From positions 1 to 13,696 of the forward strand of contig CANRGW010000020.1 in assembly GCA_947630205.1 (NCBI GenBank): a DNA stretch of 13,696 nucleotides, in the 5' to 3' direction. Both the position numbers and the translations under genes were made by a program. The notes below the pieces were generated by a model. The model was not told the DNA's origin. It saw only the letters and a program-made list of their open reading frames with translations, and ran no database searches. This document shows positions 6,073-13,650 of this stretch, piece by piece. The DNA is from an uncultured Bacilli bacterium (GTDB lineage Bacteria; Bacillota_I; Bacilli_A; RF39; UBA660). Positions within the stretch are counted from its first letter, which is position 1. The number at the start of each line of letters is the position of its first letter.

Positions 6073-6997
6073 GATGGAAAAACGGTTGTATATAATTGAA
6101 AGTACTAATGAAATATTAATTCAAAAAGAAATAAATAAAATTTTAAAAAAAATACCAGGTGAATATAATCTTATAAAATATGATTTAACTATAAATTCAA
6201 TTGAAGACCTTATAGAAGCATTAGATACTTATGATATGTTTTTAAATATGAAAGTAGTTCTTGGTTATAATTCCTCTTTTCTAAAAGAAAAAGTCGATGA
6301 TACTTTTAATTTAAATAGTCTTTTAAAGTACTTAAATAATCCTAGTGATAATATATTAATTTTTATAACTGATAAAATTAATAATCGTTTAAAACTAGTA
6401 AATGATATTTTAAAATATTTTGAAGTTATTAAACCTAAAGATTTAAATTCTGAGACTTTTGTTAAAGAAAATTTAGAAGATTATCAAATGGATTATCCAA
6501 CAATTAAATATTTTTTAGAAAAAGTTGGAAGTAATTTAGAAAATATTCAAGAAGAATTAAAGAAATTAAAACTTTATAAATTAGAAGAAAAAACTATTTT
6601 AAAAAGTGATATTGACTTAATAACCAAGAAAAACATTGAGTCTTCTATTTTTGATTTAATAGAAGCAATTATTCAAAAGAATAAAAAAAGAACTTATGAA
6701 CTTTATCAATATTTTATAAATAATGGAACCGAGATTTTTCAAATATTAGTTTTATTAAGTAATCAAATTCGTTTAATTTATAATGTAAAAGTTTTAAGTA
6801 ATTTAAGTGATGCTTTAATTAGTCAAAAGTTAGGAGTTAAAGAATATCCTGTTAAATTAGCAAGAGGAAAGGGGTATGCTTATAGTAAAAAAGAACTTTT
6901 AACCCTTTTAAATAATTTAGCAATACTTGATGAAGATATTAAAAGTGGGAAACAATTACCTGAAATTTGTTTTTTAACTTTTGTTATGCAAATGTAA
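6062..6997 (+). CDS. holA: DNA polymerase III delta subunit (clamp loader)
   Basis: The protein is 311 residues from ATG 6062, or 307 from ATG 6074, which begins MEKRLYIIESTN directly at the first strand. It shows the HolA/YqeN layout: an N-terminal AAA+-like domain without intact Walker motifs (VVLGYNSSFL, NILIFITDK), a helical middle with FLEKVGSNLENIQEELKKL, and a C-terminal collar-type domain (FDLIEAIIQKNKKRTYELYQYFINNGTEIFQILVLLSNQIRLIYNVK). Delta opens the beta clamp within the clamp-loader complex. Length is slightly below usual family size, and the N-terminal Gly of the common YLI-G-E start is replaced. No Shine-Dalgarno sequence is seen, and the overlap with the alaS stop (6070-6072) suggests translational coupling. 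The start is therefore uncertain between the two ATGs. It is the last gene before a strong terminator. Confidence 0.9.
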   Translation: MVFKMEKRLYIIESTNEILIQKEINKILKKIPGEYNLIKYDLTINSIEDLIEALDTYDMFLNMKVVLGYNSSFLKEKVDDTFNLNSLLKYLNNPSDNILIFITDKINNRLKLVNDILKYFEVIKPKDLNSETFVKENLEDYQMDYPTIKYFLEKVGSNLENIQEELKKLKLYKLEEKTILKSDIDLITKKNIESSIFDLIEAIIQKNKKRTYELYQYFINNGTEIFQILVLLSNQIRLIYNVKVLSNLSDALISQKLGVKEYPVKLARGKGYAYSKKELLTLLNNLAILDEDIKSGKQLPEICFLTFVMQM

Positions 6998-7028
6998 ACT
7001 ATTTCTATATTTTAGAGATAGTTTTTTT
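6997..7028 (+). terminator. Intrinsic terminator of the cmk-alaS-holA operon
   Basis: AACTATTTCT (6997-7006) pairs with AGAGATAGTT (7014-7023), ten base pairs with one G-T, around a 7-base loop, followed by a T-run to 7028. It begins at the last base of the holA stop codon. Confidence 0.85.
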
Positions 7029-7062
7029 CTTAAAATTATTAAAAGATTAAAATTAAAAAAAA

Positions 7063-7126
7063 TGATATAATTTAAAAAAGATTATTTCTTAAACTTGTTT
7101 ACAAAAAAGGAAAACTGTGTTACTAT
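7063..7126 (+). promoter_or_regulatory. Promoter region of upp-mscL, probably two tandem promoters
   Basis: The downstream promoter is strong: -35 TTTACA (7098-7103), a 17-base spacer and -10 TACTAT (7121-7126) with an extended TG-T at 7118-7120, giving a leader of about 18 bases. A second extended -10, TG-A-TATAAT, sits upstream at 7063-7071 but lacks a recognisable -35. Confidence 0.7.
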
Positions 7127-7150
7127 CAAGTTAAAGATATAGGAGGAATT

Positions 7151-7777
7151 ATGAAAACAATTATTTTAGATCATCCAATGATTGAACATAAAATTTCAAT
7201 ATTGAGAAACGAGAAAACTAGTACAAAGGAATTTCGGGAATTGATAAGTGAAATAGCCATGATACTTTGTTATGAAGCTTTACAAGATGCAGACTTAGAA
7301 GAAATTGAAGTAAAAACACCAATTGCAACAACTAAAGGACTTAGAATTGATGAAAATAAATATGCTTTTGTACCAATTTTAAGAGCCGGTATGGGAATGG
7401 TTGAAGGTGTTTTAAGAGTTATGCCTAATGCTAAAATAGGTCATATTGGTTTATTTAGAAATGAAGAAACTTTAGAACCAGTTGAATACTATTGCAAGTT
7501 ACCTAAAAATATTGAAGATAAAACCGTTATATTATTAGATCCTATGCTTGCAACAGGAGGTTCTGGGGCTGCTGCTATTACTATGTTAAAAAAACGTGGA
7601 GTTAAGAAAATTAAATTTTTATCAATTATTTCGGCTCCTGAGGGTCTTAAAAGAATTCAAAAAGAACATCCAGACGTTCAAATTTATACTGCTAAATGTG
7701 ATAATGAATTAAATGAAAATGGCTATATAGTACCAGGTTTAGGAGATGCTGGCGATAGAATATACGGAACTAAGTAG
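7151..7777 (+). CDS. upp: Uracil phosphoribosyltransferase
   Basis: The 208-residue product is the normal size. It converts uracil and PRPP to UMP in pyrimidine salvage. The PRPP-binding loop reads ILLDPMLATGGSGAA (residues 127-141, D130 at its core), with PILRAGMGM at 75-83 and the uracil-binding C-terminal GYIVPGLGDAGDRIYGT at 192-208. All key family motifs are intact. The start is clear: AGGAGG (7141-7146) lies 4 bases before the ATG. Promoters with extended -10 boxes lie just upstream, after the holA terminator. mscL follows after 9 bases, so the two are probably co-transcribed. The product, UMP, is metabolically near CMP kinase from the preceding operon, but the two operons have separate promoters. 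Confidence 0.97.
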   Translation: MKTIILDHPMIEHKISILRNEKTSTKEFRELISEIAMILCYEALQDADLEEIEVKTPIATTKGLRIDENKYAFVPILRAGMGMVEGVLRVMPNAKIGHIGLFRNEETLEPVEYYCKLPKNIEDKTVILLDPMLATGGSGAAAITMLKKRGVKKIKFLSIISAPEGLKRIQKEHPDVQIYTAKCDNELNENGYIVPGLGDAGDRIYGTK

Positions 7778-7786
7778 GGGAATATT

Positions 7787-8212
7787 ATGAAAAAATTTAT
7801 ACATAATTTTAAAGAATTTATTTCTAAAGGTAATGTAATAGATTTAGCAATTGCTGTTGTTATTGGTAATGCTTTTAATGCAATAGTTACCAGTTTAGTA
7901 AATGATGTTATCATGCCACTTGTTGGAATAATCATAGGAGGAATTGATTTTACTGGTATTAAAATAACCCATGGAACATCTTCTATTTTAATTGGCAATT
8001 TCATTCAAAATATAATTAATTTCTTAATTATTGCCTTATCAATATTTATTGTTATTCAAGTATTTAATAAACTAAATCATAAAAGAAAACATGAAGAAGA
8101 ACCACCTAAACCTCCCAAAAGAGAAGAAATTATTTTACTTGAAGAAATACGTGATTTATTAAGGGATGAAAAAAAGAAACCTCATCCAAAACCAGATTTA
8201 AAAAAAGAATAA
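7787..8212 (+). CDS. mscL: Large-conductance mechanosensitive channel
   Basis: The 141-residue protein begins MKKFIHNFKEFISKGNVIDLAIAVVIGNAF, the conserved amphipathic N-terminal helix and first membrane helix of MscL. It continues with SLVNDVIMPLVGIIIGGIDF, a short external loop, a second membrane helix (about residues 67-92) and a charged C-terminal tail ending in the helix EEIILLEEIRDLLRD and a Lys/Pro-rich end. The tail carries a short Pro-rich insert (EEPPKPPKREE). The homopentameric channel opens on membrane tension and releases solutes during osmotic downshock. GGGG at 7777-7780 serves as a weak Shine-Dalgarno match. It lies 9 bases after upp. A hairpin terminator begins right after the stop codon. 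Confidence 0.95.
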   Translation: MKKFIHNFKEFISKGNVIDLAIAVVIGNAFNAIVTSLVNDVIMPLVGIIIGGIDFTGIKITHGTSSILIGNFIQNIINFLIIALSIFIVIQVFNKLNHKRKHEEEPPKPPKREEIILLEEIRDLLRDEKKKPHPKPDLKKE

Positions 8213-8213
8213 T

Positions 8214-8257
8214 AAAAAAAATCAAGGATTAAATTTGATATGAACCTTGATTTTTTT
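8214..8257. terminator. Bidirectional terminator between mscL and the minus-strand miniprotein gene
   Basis: An A-run and ATCAAGG (8214-8227) pair with CCTTGAT and a T-run (8245-8257). The perfect 7-bp core is extended by A-T pairs. T-runs follow the stem in both directions, and stop codons of two convergent genes lie at its edges (mscL 8210-8212, miniprotein 8256-8258). Confidence 0.85.
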
Positions 8258-8342
8258 ATAGATATATAAGACCACATATAAACGATGCAAGCATTATTAA
8301 TAATAAAATAATTGTTATAATTTTAACTGTTTTCTTTTTCAT
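8256..8342 (-). CDS. 28-residue single-helix membrane miniprotein, Prli42-like in layout
   Basis: On the minus strand ATG (8342-8340) opens a 28-codon frame ending in TAA (8258-8256). It encodes MKKKTVKI followed by an uninterrupted hydrophobic helix (TIILLLIMLASFICGLIYL), predicted to have its N-terminus in the cytosol. The signals around it are complete: GAGGTG (8351-8346) lies 3 bases before the ATG, the same arrangement seen for the prepilin gene. A promoter with TTGCAT, 16 bases and TATAAT (8388-8361) lies upstream, and a shared bidirectional terminator follows the stop. The basic start, helix and small-residue S-x3-G spacing resemble Prli42/DUF4044 miniproteins (Prli42 anchors the stressosome in Listeria). 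This likeness is from memory of the pattern, not an alignment. A type I toxin-like peptide or another small membrane regulator is the alternative. Confidence 0.75.
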   Translation of the reverse strand: MKKKTVKIITIILLLIMLASFICGLIYL

Positions 8343-8360
8343 AAACACCTCTTATGTATA

Positions 8361-8388
8361 ATTATACAAATAATTAAAAAAAATGCAA
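8361..8388 (-). promoter_or_regulatory. Predicted sigma-A promoter of the miniprotein gene
   Basis: Read on the minus strand, -35 TTGCAT (8388-8383), a 16-base spacer rich in T and a perfect -10 TATAAT (8366-8361) are found. Transcription should start near 8354, giving a leader that is little more than the ribosome binding site. Confidence 0.65.
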
Positions 8389-8546
8389 GTCTAAGATTTT
8401 TATTTTCTTTATTTAATGAATATTTAATTGATTTAATTACTTTTATTATTTAAAAAATTTACAATTATGAAATTTCTATTAAAGTTTTTAGTTTAACTTA
8501 GATAGATAAAAAAATAGATATTTAGTCTATAAAAATAAATTAGCAA
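8389..8546. other. AT-rich intergenic stretch without a recognisable gene
   Basis: No open frame with start and ribosome binding site was found on either strand here. Three copies of ATTTAAT start at 8411, 8422 and 8431, that is at 11- and 9-base steps, and could cause DNA curvature or serve as operator sites. A weak hairpin, ATAGA (8514-8518)/TCTAT (8526-8530), is also present. Nothing else stands out. Confidence 0.4.
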
Positions 8547-8575
8547 TTTACTTATTTTTCTTTACATGTTATACT
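8547..8575 (+). promoter_or_regulatory. Predicted promoter of the flippase-GT2-ATPase operon
   Basis: -35 TTTACT (8547-8552), a 17-base spacer and -10 TATACT (8570-8575) with extended TG-T (8567-8569). The transcript should start near 8582, about 12 bases before the flippase ATG. Confidence 0.7.
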
Positions 8576-8593
8576 AGATAAGAGAGTGATAAA

Positions 8594-9988
8594 ATGAACC
8601 AGAAAAAAGAACTTATTAAAAATACACTTATAATATCTATAGGAAAATTTAGTACCCAATTAGTTAGTTTTTTACTTTTACCATTATATACTAGTTTACT
8701 TACAACAAGTGAATATGGCTCTTATGATTTATTAAATACTATTTCGATTTTTTTAATTCCTTGTGTTACTTTATTAATGGAAGAGGGAATGTTTAGATTT
8801 TTAATTGATGCTAAAACAGATAAAGCAAAAAGTGAAGTATTCTCGATTACCATAGGTTTTTCGCTTTTCAGTTTTTTTGTGTGGGGAATTATAATTTATT
8901 TTGTTGGTAGTCTTATTAATTATACATATGTAATTTATTTAATTTTCTACATTTTAGCAAGTATTTTATCAGCCCTTGCGGGAGCAACAGCTAGAGGTTT
9001 AAGTAAATTTAAACTATATTCTATCTTTTGCTTTTTATCAAGTTTAGCAACTATTCTTTTAAATATTCTGTTCATAGTTGTCTTTAAGTTAGGGGTTGTA
9101 AGTTTATTTTTATCTTATATCATTGGTAATAGTCTTGTATCACTTTGGTTATTATTTAAAGTTAAAATTTATAAACATATAGATATTAAGAAAATAAATA
9201 AAAAGAAAGTAGGGGAAATGGTTAAATATTCTCTTCCGCTTGTTCCTAATAGTATTTCTTGGAGTCTAATTGCTTTAACTGATCGTTTTTTAATCATAAA
9301 TTATTTAGATGTTGGACAAAATGGAGTTTATTCTGTAGGTAATCGTTTTCCAACTATTATTAATACTTGTTATAATTACTTTAATTTATCATGGAAAGAG
9401 TCGGCTAGTAAAGTTTTAAATAATAAAGATAAAGATGAATTTTATAATAGTGTTTATATTAATTTACGACATTTTTTAATAGGTGTTTCTATTTTAATTA
9501 TTGCGGCTTTACCATTTATTTTTAATATATTAATAAAAGATGCTTATCGGGATGCTTATATTTATATTCCAATTATGATTATATCGGTTTATTTTTCTAA
9601 TATGTCTAATTTCTGTAGTGGTATTTTTTCCGCCTATAAAGATACTAAAATATTAGCCAACACAACTCTTATTTCAACAGCCATTAACTTTTTAATTGGT
9701 TTCTTGTTTATCAAACAAATTGGTTTATTTGCACCTGCTATTGCAACGGGTACAGCCTATTTAATTATTTACCTATATCGTAATTTTAAATTAAAAAAAT
9801 ATTTAATTTTAGAAAAAGACAAATTTTTAATACCTAGTTTTCTTGTACTTATTGCTATAACAATTATTTATTATTTGCATAATTATATATTATGTTTTCT
9901 AGGTTTAGTATTAGCAGTTATATATACTTATTATTTAAATAAATCATTCGTTGATATTATTTTCAAAAAGATTTTTAGAAAGGCTTAG
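8594..9988 (+). CDS. Wzx-like polysaccharide flippase (MOP/MATE superfamily)
   Basis: The 464-residue product is almost wholly membrane-embedded, with about 12-14 predicted helices. It opens with the typical motif IKNTLIISIGKFSTQLVSFLLLPLYTSLLTTSEYGSYDL, where the PLYT...EYG signature marks the polysaccharide-export branch (Wzx/RfbX, COG2244). Later family-like segments are YSLPLVPNSISWSLIALTDRFLI and YSVGNRFPTIINT. Members flip undecaprenyl-linked sugar repeat units, or in some cases other lipid-linked intermediates, across the cytoplasmic membrane; the substrate cannot be told here. The start is supported by AGAGAGTGAT just upstream and a strong promoter. It is the first gene of an operon; the GT2 gene starts 4 bases after its stop. 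A MurJ or teichoic-acid flippase is a less likely alternative. Confidence 0.9.
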   Translation: MNQKKELIKNTLIISIGKFSTQLVSFLLLPLYTSLLTTSEYGSYDLLNTISIFLIPCVTLLMEEGMFRFLIDAKTDKAKSEVFSITIGFSLFSFFVWGIIIYFVGSLINYTYVIYLIFYILASILSALAGATARGLSKFKLYSIFCFLSSLATILLNILFIVVFKLGVVSLFLSYIIGNSLVSLWLLFKVKIYKHIDIKKINKKKVGEMVKYSLPLVPNSISWSLIALTDRFLIINYLDVGQNGVYSVGNRFPTIINTCYNYFNLSWKESASKVLNNKDKDEFYNSVYINLRHFLIGVSILIIAALPFIFNILIKDAYRDAYIYIPIMIISVYFSNMSNFCSGIFSAYKDTKILANTTLISTAINFLIGFLFIKQIGLFAPAIATGTAYLIIYLYRNFKLKKYLILEKDKFLIPSFLVLIAITIIYYLHNYILCFLGLVLAVIYTYYLNKSFVDIIFKKIFRKA

Positions 9989-9992
9989 TAGT

Positions 9993-11198
9993 ATGTTACT
10001 CTTAAAAATTATAATATTTATTCTTAATATTCCAACCTTTTTATTTGGTGCTCATTTTGTTATATTTGGATTATTTCCTTATTTCAAAAAGAAAAAAGAA
10101 TTTAAAGAAGTTAAAGCATGCCATCATTTTTTAATTATAATTCCAGCCCGTAATGAAGAAACAGTTATTCCGGAACTTATTGAAAGTTTAAATAACCAAA
10201 ATTATCCTAAAGATATGTATCAAATTTATGTTGTACCTAATAATTGTCAAGATAAAACAAAAGAAGTAGCCAATGCTTCCGGTGCTAAAGTTTTAGATAT
10301 AAATCAGAAAGTTAAAACCAAAGGTGAAGTTTTAAATTATGTTTTCAAGAAAATGAAAAATAGAAAAGATTTTGATACTTATGTTATTTTTGATGCTGAT
10401 AACGTTGTTCATCCAGACTTTTTAAAAGAAATTAATAATGTTTTAGAAAGTGGTTATCAGGCTGTTCAAGGTTGCAGAGATACTAAAAATCTATATGCAA
10501 CATGGTTAAGTAATAGTTATGCTTTATCTTATTATTTACAAAATATTTTTATCTATGAACCGAGAATAAGAATAGGGGAAAGTGCTAATTTAAATGGAAC
10601 AGGTTATGCAATCAATAAAGAAATCATTGAAAAAATTAAATATCAAGCATCAACCTTAACCGAAGATATTGAATTAATGAATGTTTGTGCTATTAATGAT
10701 ATTAAAATTGGTTATGCCAGTAAAGCCTTCTTTTATGATGAACAAGTTGAAAAGTTTTCTCCTTCAATTAAACAAAGACATAGATGGCTAGTGGGAACAT
10801 TAGAAGTTTTTAAAAAATATTTTAAGCCACTATGTAAAAGTGTTAGAAAAAATAAAAATCTTCATGCTATTGACTGTTTATATTTAGGTTTTGCTCCATT
10901 TTTACAAATCCTAATTTTACTAACAACCATCGGGAATTTTCTTTTAATTCCTAATTTTAAACTTATGCTATTAGGTGGTGTTTTATCATATTTAGGAACA
11001 ATCTTTTTATCAGTATTCATGATATCTTATTATAAGAAAGATATAAAAAAATCTTTAAAAGGAATACTTTTATTCCCTTTATTTACAGTAAGTGGTATAT
11101 TAGCAGCCTTAAAAGCAACTTTCATGCCAAGTAAAAATTGGGAAGAAATTAAACATACTAGAAAAATAAATATTAAAAATATTTTAGAAGATAAATAA
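9993..11198 (+). CDS. Processive-type family 2 glycosyltransferase, membrane-bound
   Basis: The 401-residue product has an N-terminal membrane helix (1-30), a cytosolic GT-A domain (about 45-275) and three or so C-terminal helices (about 300-390). Catalytic signatures are complete: IIIPARNEE at the start of the domain, FDADN with the DxD at D134/D136, TED with D225 and QRHRW at 261-265. The last two, the D plus QxxRW pair, are the hallmark of processive GT2 enzymes such as cellulose, poly-GlcNAc and hyaluronan synthases. No PilZ domain is present. Polymer and sugar donor are unknown, and a non-processive lipid glycosyltransferase is possible. ATG 9993 is chosen because AAAGG (9979-9983) lies 9 bases before it. 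An upstream in-frame TTG (9951) lies inside the flippase gene and lacks support. Spacing of 4 bases to the flippase and 16 to the ATPase indicates one operon. Confidence 0.9.
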   Translation: MLLLKIIIFILNIPTFLFGAHFVIFGLFPYFKKKKEFKEVKACHHFLIIIPARNEETVIPELIESLNNQNYPKDMYQIYVVPNNCQDKTKEVANASGAKVLDINQKVKTKGEVLNYVFKKMKNRKDFDTYVIFDADNVVHPDFLKEINNVLESGYQAVQGCRDTKNLYATWLSNSYALSYYLQNIFIYEPRIRIGESANLNGTGYAINKEIIEKIKYQASTLTEDIELMNVCAINDIKIGYASKAFFYDEQVEKFSPSIKQRHRWLVGTLEVFKKYFKPLCKSVRKNKNLHAIDCLYLGFAPFLQILILLTTIGNFLLIPNFKLMLLGGVLSYLGTIFLSVFMISYYKKDIKKSLKGILLFPLFTVSGILAALKATFMPSKNWEEIKHTRKINIKNILEDK

Positions 11199-11214
11199 AA
11201 GGGAGTGTAATACT

Positions 11215-13593
11215 ATGAAAGATGAATTGAAAGAGAAAGTTGACCTTAAGAGAGGTTTAACGAAAGACGAAGTAAATGATAGAATTAATAAGCAATTAAT
11301 TAATTTTAATAATCAACCTAAAACTAAAACAATTAAAGAAATTATTGCTAGTAATGTTTTTACTTATTTCAATTTCTTAAATATATTTCTAGGAGCGGCT
11401 GTTATTTTAGCCGGGATTTTTTCAGGAAGAATTTTTTATTCTATTAAAAATTGTCTTTTCATGGGAGTTATTTTTTGCAATACTATTATTAGTACCATTC
11501 AAGAAATTATCTCCAAAAAAACAATTGATAAATTATCGGTTATTTCTAGTAGTAAGGCTTTAGTTTTACGTGATGGTAAAGAAGTCGAAGTCGAAAATGA
11601 TAATATTGTTCTTGATGATATTATTCTTTTTAAAACGGGAAATCAAGTTGTTGTAGATGCTGTTGTAAGAGAGGGAGTAGTTGAAGTAAACGAGTCTTTT
11701 ATTACAGGAGAAGCTTTAACCATTACAAAAAAAGTAGGGGATACTATTCTTTCAGGAAGTTTTATTGTTTCAGGTAAATGTACTTGTCAAGTTATTCATG
11801 TTGGAAAAGAAAATTATATTAATACTATCTCTAGTGAAGCCAAATATGTTAAAGAAATTAATTCGGTTATTTTAAATTCCTTTGAAAAAATTGTTCGCGT
11901 TTTATCCATTATCATTATTCCTCTTGGAGTTGCTTTATTTTTTAATCAATATTTAATTATTGGAAGTACAATAAGTGACTCGATTATTAATACAGTTGCT
12001 GCCTTAATTGGTATGATACCAGAAGGACTAGTTCTTTTAACAAGTTCGGTTATGGCTGTAAGTGTTGTCCGTCTTAGTAAATATAAAGTTTTAGTTCAAC
12101 AATTATATTGTATAGAGACCTTATCACGAGTTAATGTTGTTTGCTTAGATAAAACTGGAACGATTACTACAGGAAATATGAAAGTTTATGATATTATTCC
12201 AACAAGTAATTATACCAAAAATGAATTTAGTGAAATTGTTACCAAACTTACGAATGCTTTATATGATGAAAGTTCTACTTTTAAGGCTTTAAAAGATAAA
12301 TACCCAGACTTTATTAATGTTAATATTAAAGATAAAATATCCTTTTCTTCCGAAAGAAAGTTTTCAGCCGTTGAAATAGAAAATGATGCCTCATACTATA
12401 TAGGTGCCTATGAATATGTTTTTAAAGATAAACAAGATTTAGATTATTCATTAATAAAAAATTACCAAGAAGATTATAGAATTTTAGTAGTTGCTAAAAA
12501 TAATTTAAAATTAAATGAAAATCCTAAAGATTTAGAAATAATTGGTTTTATTTTAATTGAAGATGAAATTAGAAAAGAAGCCAAGGATACACTTGAATTT
12601 TTCAAGAGTCAAGGTGTTAAAATTAAAATAATCTCCGGAGATAATCCTATAACTGTTTTAAATATTGCTAAAAAAGCCGGAATACGTGATGATTTAAAAG
12701 CAATCGATGCTACCCAAATTGCTGATGAAAATATGGAAAAAGCCGTTTCGGAATATGATATTTTTGGTAGAGTAACCCCAACCGGAAAAAAGAAATTAAT
12801 ATTAGCCCTTAAAAAACAAGGTTTTATAACAGCAATGACTGGTGATGGTGTAAATGACGTTTTAGCCTTAAAAGAAGCTGATTGTTCAGTTGCTATGGCA
12901 AGTGGAAGTGATGCTGCCAAAGCCGTTAGTCAAATTGTTTTATTAGATAATAATTTTGCATCTATGCCCAAAATTGTTGCTGAAGGAAGAAGAACGATTA
13001 ATAACATTGAAAGAAGTGCCTCTCTTTTATTAGTTAAAACTATTTATACAATTATGTTAATTTTAACTTGTCTATTTACAAGATCAGAATATTTCTTTAT
13101 TCCTATTCAATTAACTTTAATTACTTCATGTACTATTGGTATTCCATCATTTATTCTAGCACTTGAACCAAATACAAACATTGTATCAGGAAATTTCATT
13201 TTAAAGATTTTCAAAAACAGTATTCCTGCTGGGTTAACCGTTTTCCTTGATGTTGTTATCATTGTTTTATTCAAAAATGCTTTTAATTTAGATGAAGGAA
13301 TTGTTAATTCACTTGCTGTTTTAATTACAGGTACAACTGGTTTTATTCATTTATATAATGTATCTAAACCTTTTAATTATTTAAGAGGAACACTCTTTGC
13401 TATTTTACTAATTGGCTTTATCTATGGAATTTTCTTCCAATATTCTTTCTTTGATATTCACAGTATGAATTTACAAATTGCTTTAATTACCTTCTTACTA
13501 ATTATTTTCTCCTTTTATTCATACGAGGTTCTATACCGGTTCTTACAATTTATAACAAGAAAAGTCCATAAAGAAAAGAAAGTTATTATTTAA
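11215..13593 (+). CDS. CtpE-like P-type (HAD-IC) cation-transporting ATPase
   Basis: The 792-residue protein is a complete P-type ATPase. The actuator motif is TGEA (164-167), membrane helix 4 has MIPEG (P269-E270-G271), the phosphorylation site is DKTGTIT with D312, the nucleotide domain has FSSERKFSAVEI, and the hinge is GDGVNDVLALKEADCSVAMASGSDAAKAVSQIVLLDNNF (from G543). Helix 6, QLTLITSCTIGIPSFILALEPN, and the phrase GLVLLTSSVMAVSVVRLSKYKVLVQQL match the CtpE branch known from mycobacteria, which has been linked to Ca2+ uptake. The TGEA and the missing Lys of the KGA motif (here IGA) fit my recollection of that branch. Transported ion: Ca2+ is a reasonable guess, not shown. The start has GGGAGTG about 8-15 bases upstream. 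It is the last gene of the operon before a strong terminator, and distinct from the P2B pump at the window start. Confidence 0.92.
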   Translation: MKDELKEKVDLKRGLTKDEVNDRINKQLINFNNQPKTKTIKEIIASNVFTYFNFLNIFLGAAVILAGIFSGRIFYSIKNCLFMGVIFCNTIISTIQEIISKKTIDKLSVISSSKALVLRDGKEVEVENDNIVLDDIILFKTGNQVVVDAVVREGVVEVNESFITGEALTITKKVGDTILSGSFIVSGKCTCQVIHVGKENYINTISSEAKYVKEINSVILNSFEKIVRVLSIIIIPLGVALFFNQYLIIGSTISDSIINTVAALIGMIPEGLVLLTSSVMAVSVVRLSKYKVLVQQLYCIETLSRVNVVCLDKTGTITTGNMKVYDIIPTSNYTKNEFSEIVTKLTNALYDESSTFKALKDKYPDFINVNIKDKISFSSERKFSAVEIENDASYYIGAYEYVFKDKQDLDYSLIKNYQEDYRILVVAKNNLKLNENPKDLEIIGFILIEDEIRKEAKDTLEFFKSQGVKIKIISGDNPITVLNIAKKAGIRDDLKAIDATQIADENMEKAVSEYDIFGRVTPTGKKKLILALKKQGFITAMTGDGVNDVLALKEADCSVAMASGSDAAKAVSQIVLLDNNFASMPKIVAEGRRTINNIERSASLLLVKTIYTIMLILTCLFTRSEYFFIPIQLTLITSCTIGIPSFILALEPNTNIVSGNFILKIFKNSIPAGLTVFLDVVIIVLFKNAFNLDEGIVNSLAVLITGTTGFIHLYNVSKPFNYLRGTLFAILLIGFIYGIFFQYSFFDIHSMNLQIALITFLLIIFSFYSYEVLYRFLQFITRKVHKEKKVII

Positions 13594-13612
13594 ACGATTT
13601 AAAAAAATTAAT

Positions 13613-13650
13613 AAAACCTCATTTCTTGAATATAGAGAAATGGGGTTTTT
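13613..13650. terminator. Strong, probably bidirectional intrinsic terminator
   Basis: AAAACCTCATTTCT (13613-13626) pairs with AGAAATGGGGTTTT (13636-13649), 14 base pairs with one G-T, around a 9-base loop, followed by T5. On the minus strand the stem is followed by another T-rich run (13601-13612 region), so it could also stop a convergent transcript entering from the right. Confidence 0.9.

Noticed and set aside
9951..9992. TTG 9951 as start of the GT2 gene
   Set aside because: It lies within the flippase gene without a ribosome binding site; ATG 9993 has AAAGG 9 bases upstream and begins the membrane helix.
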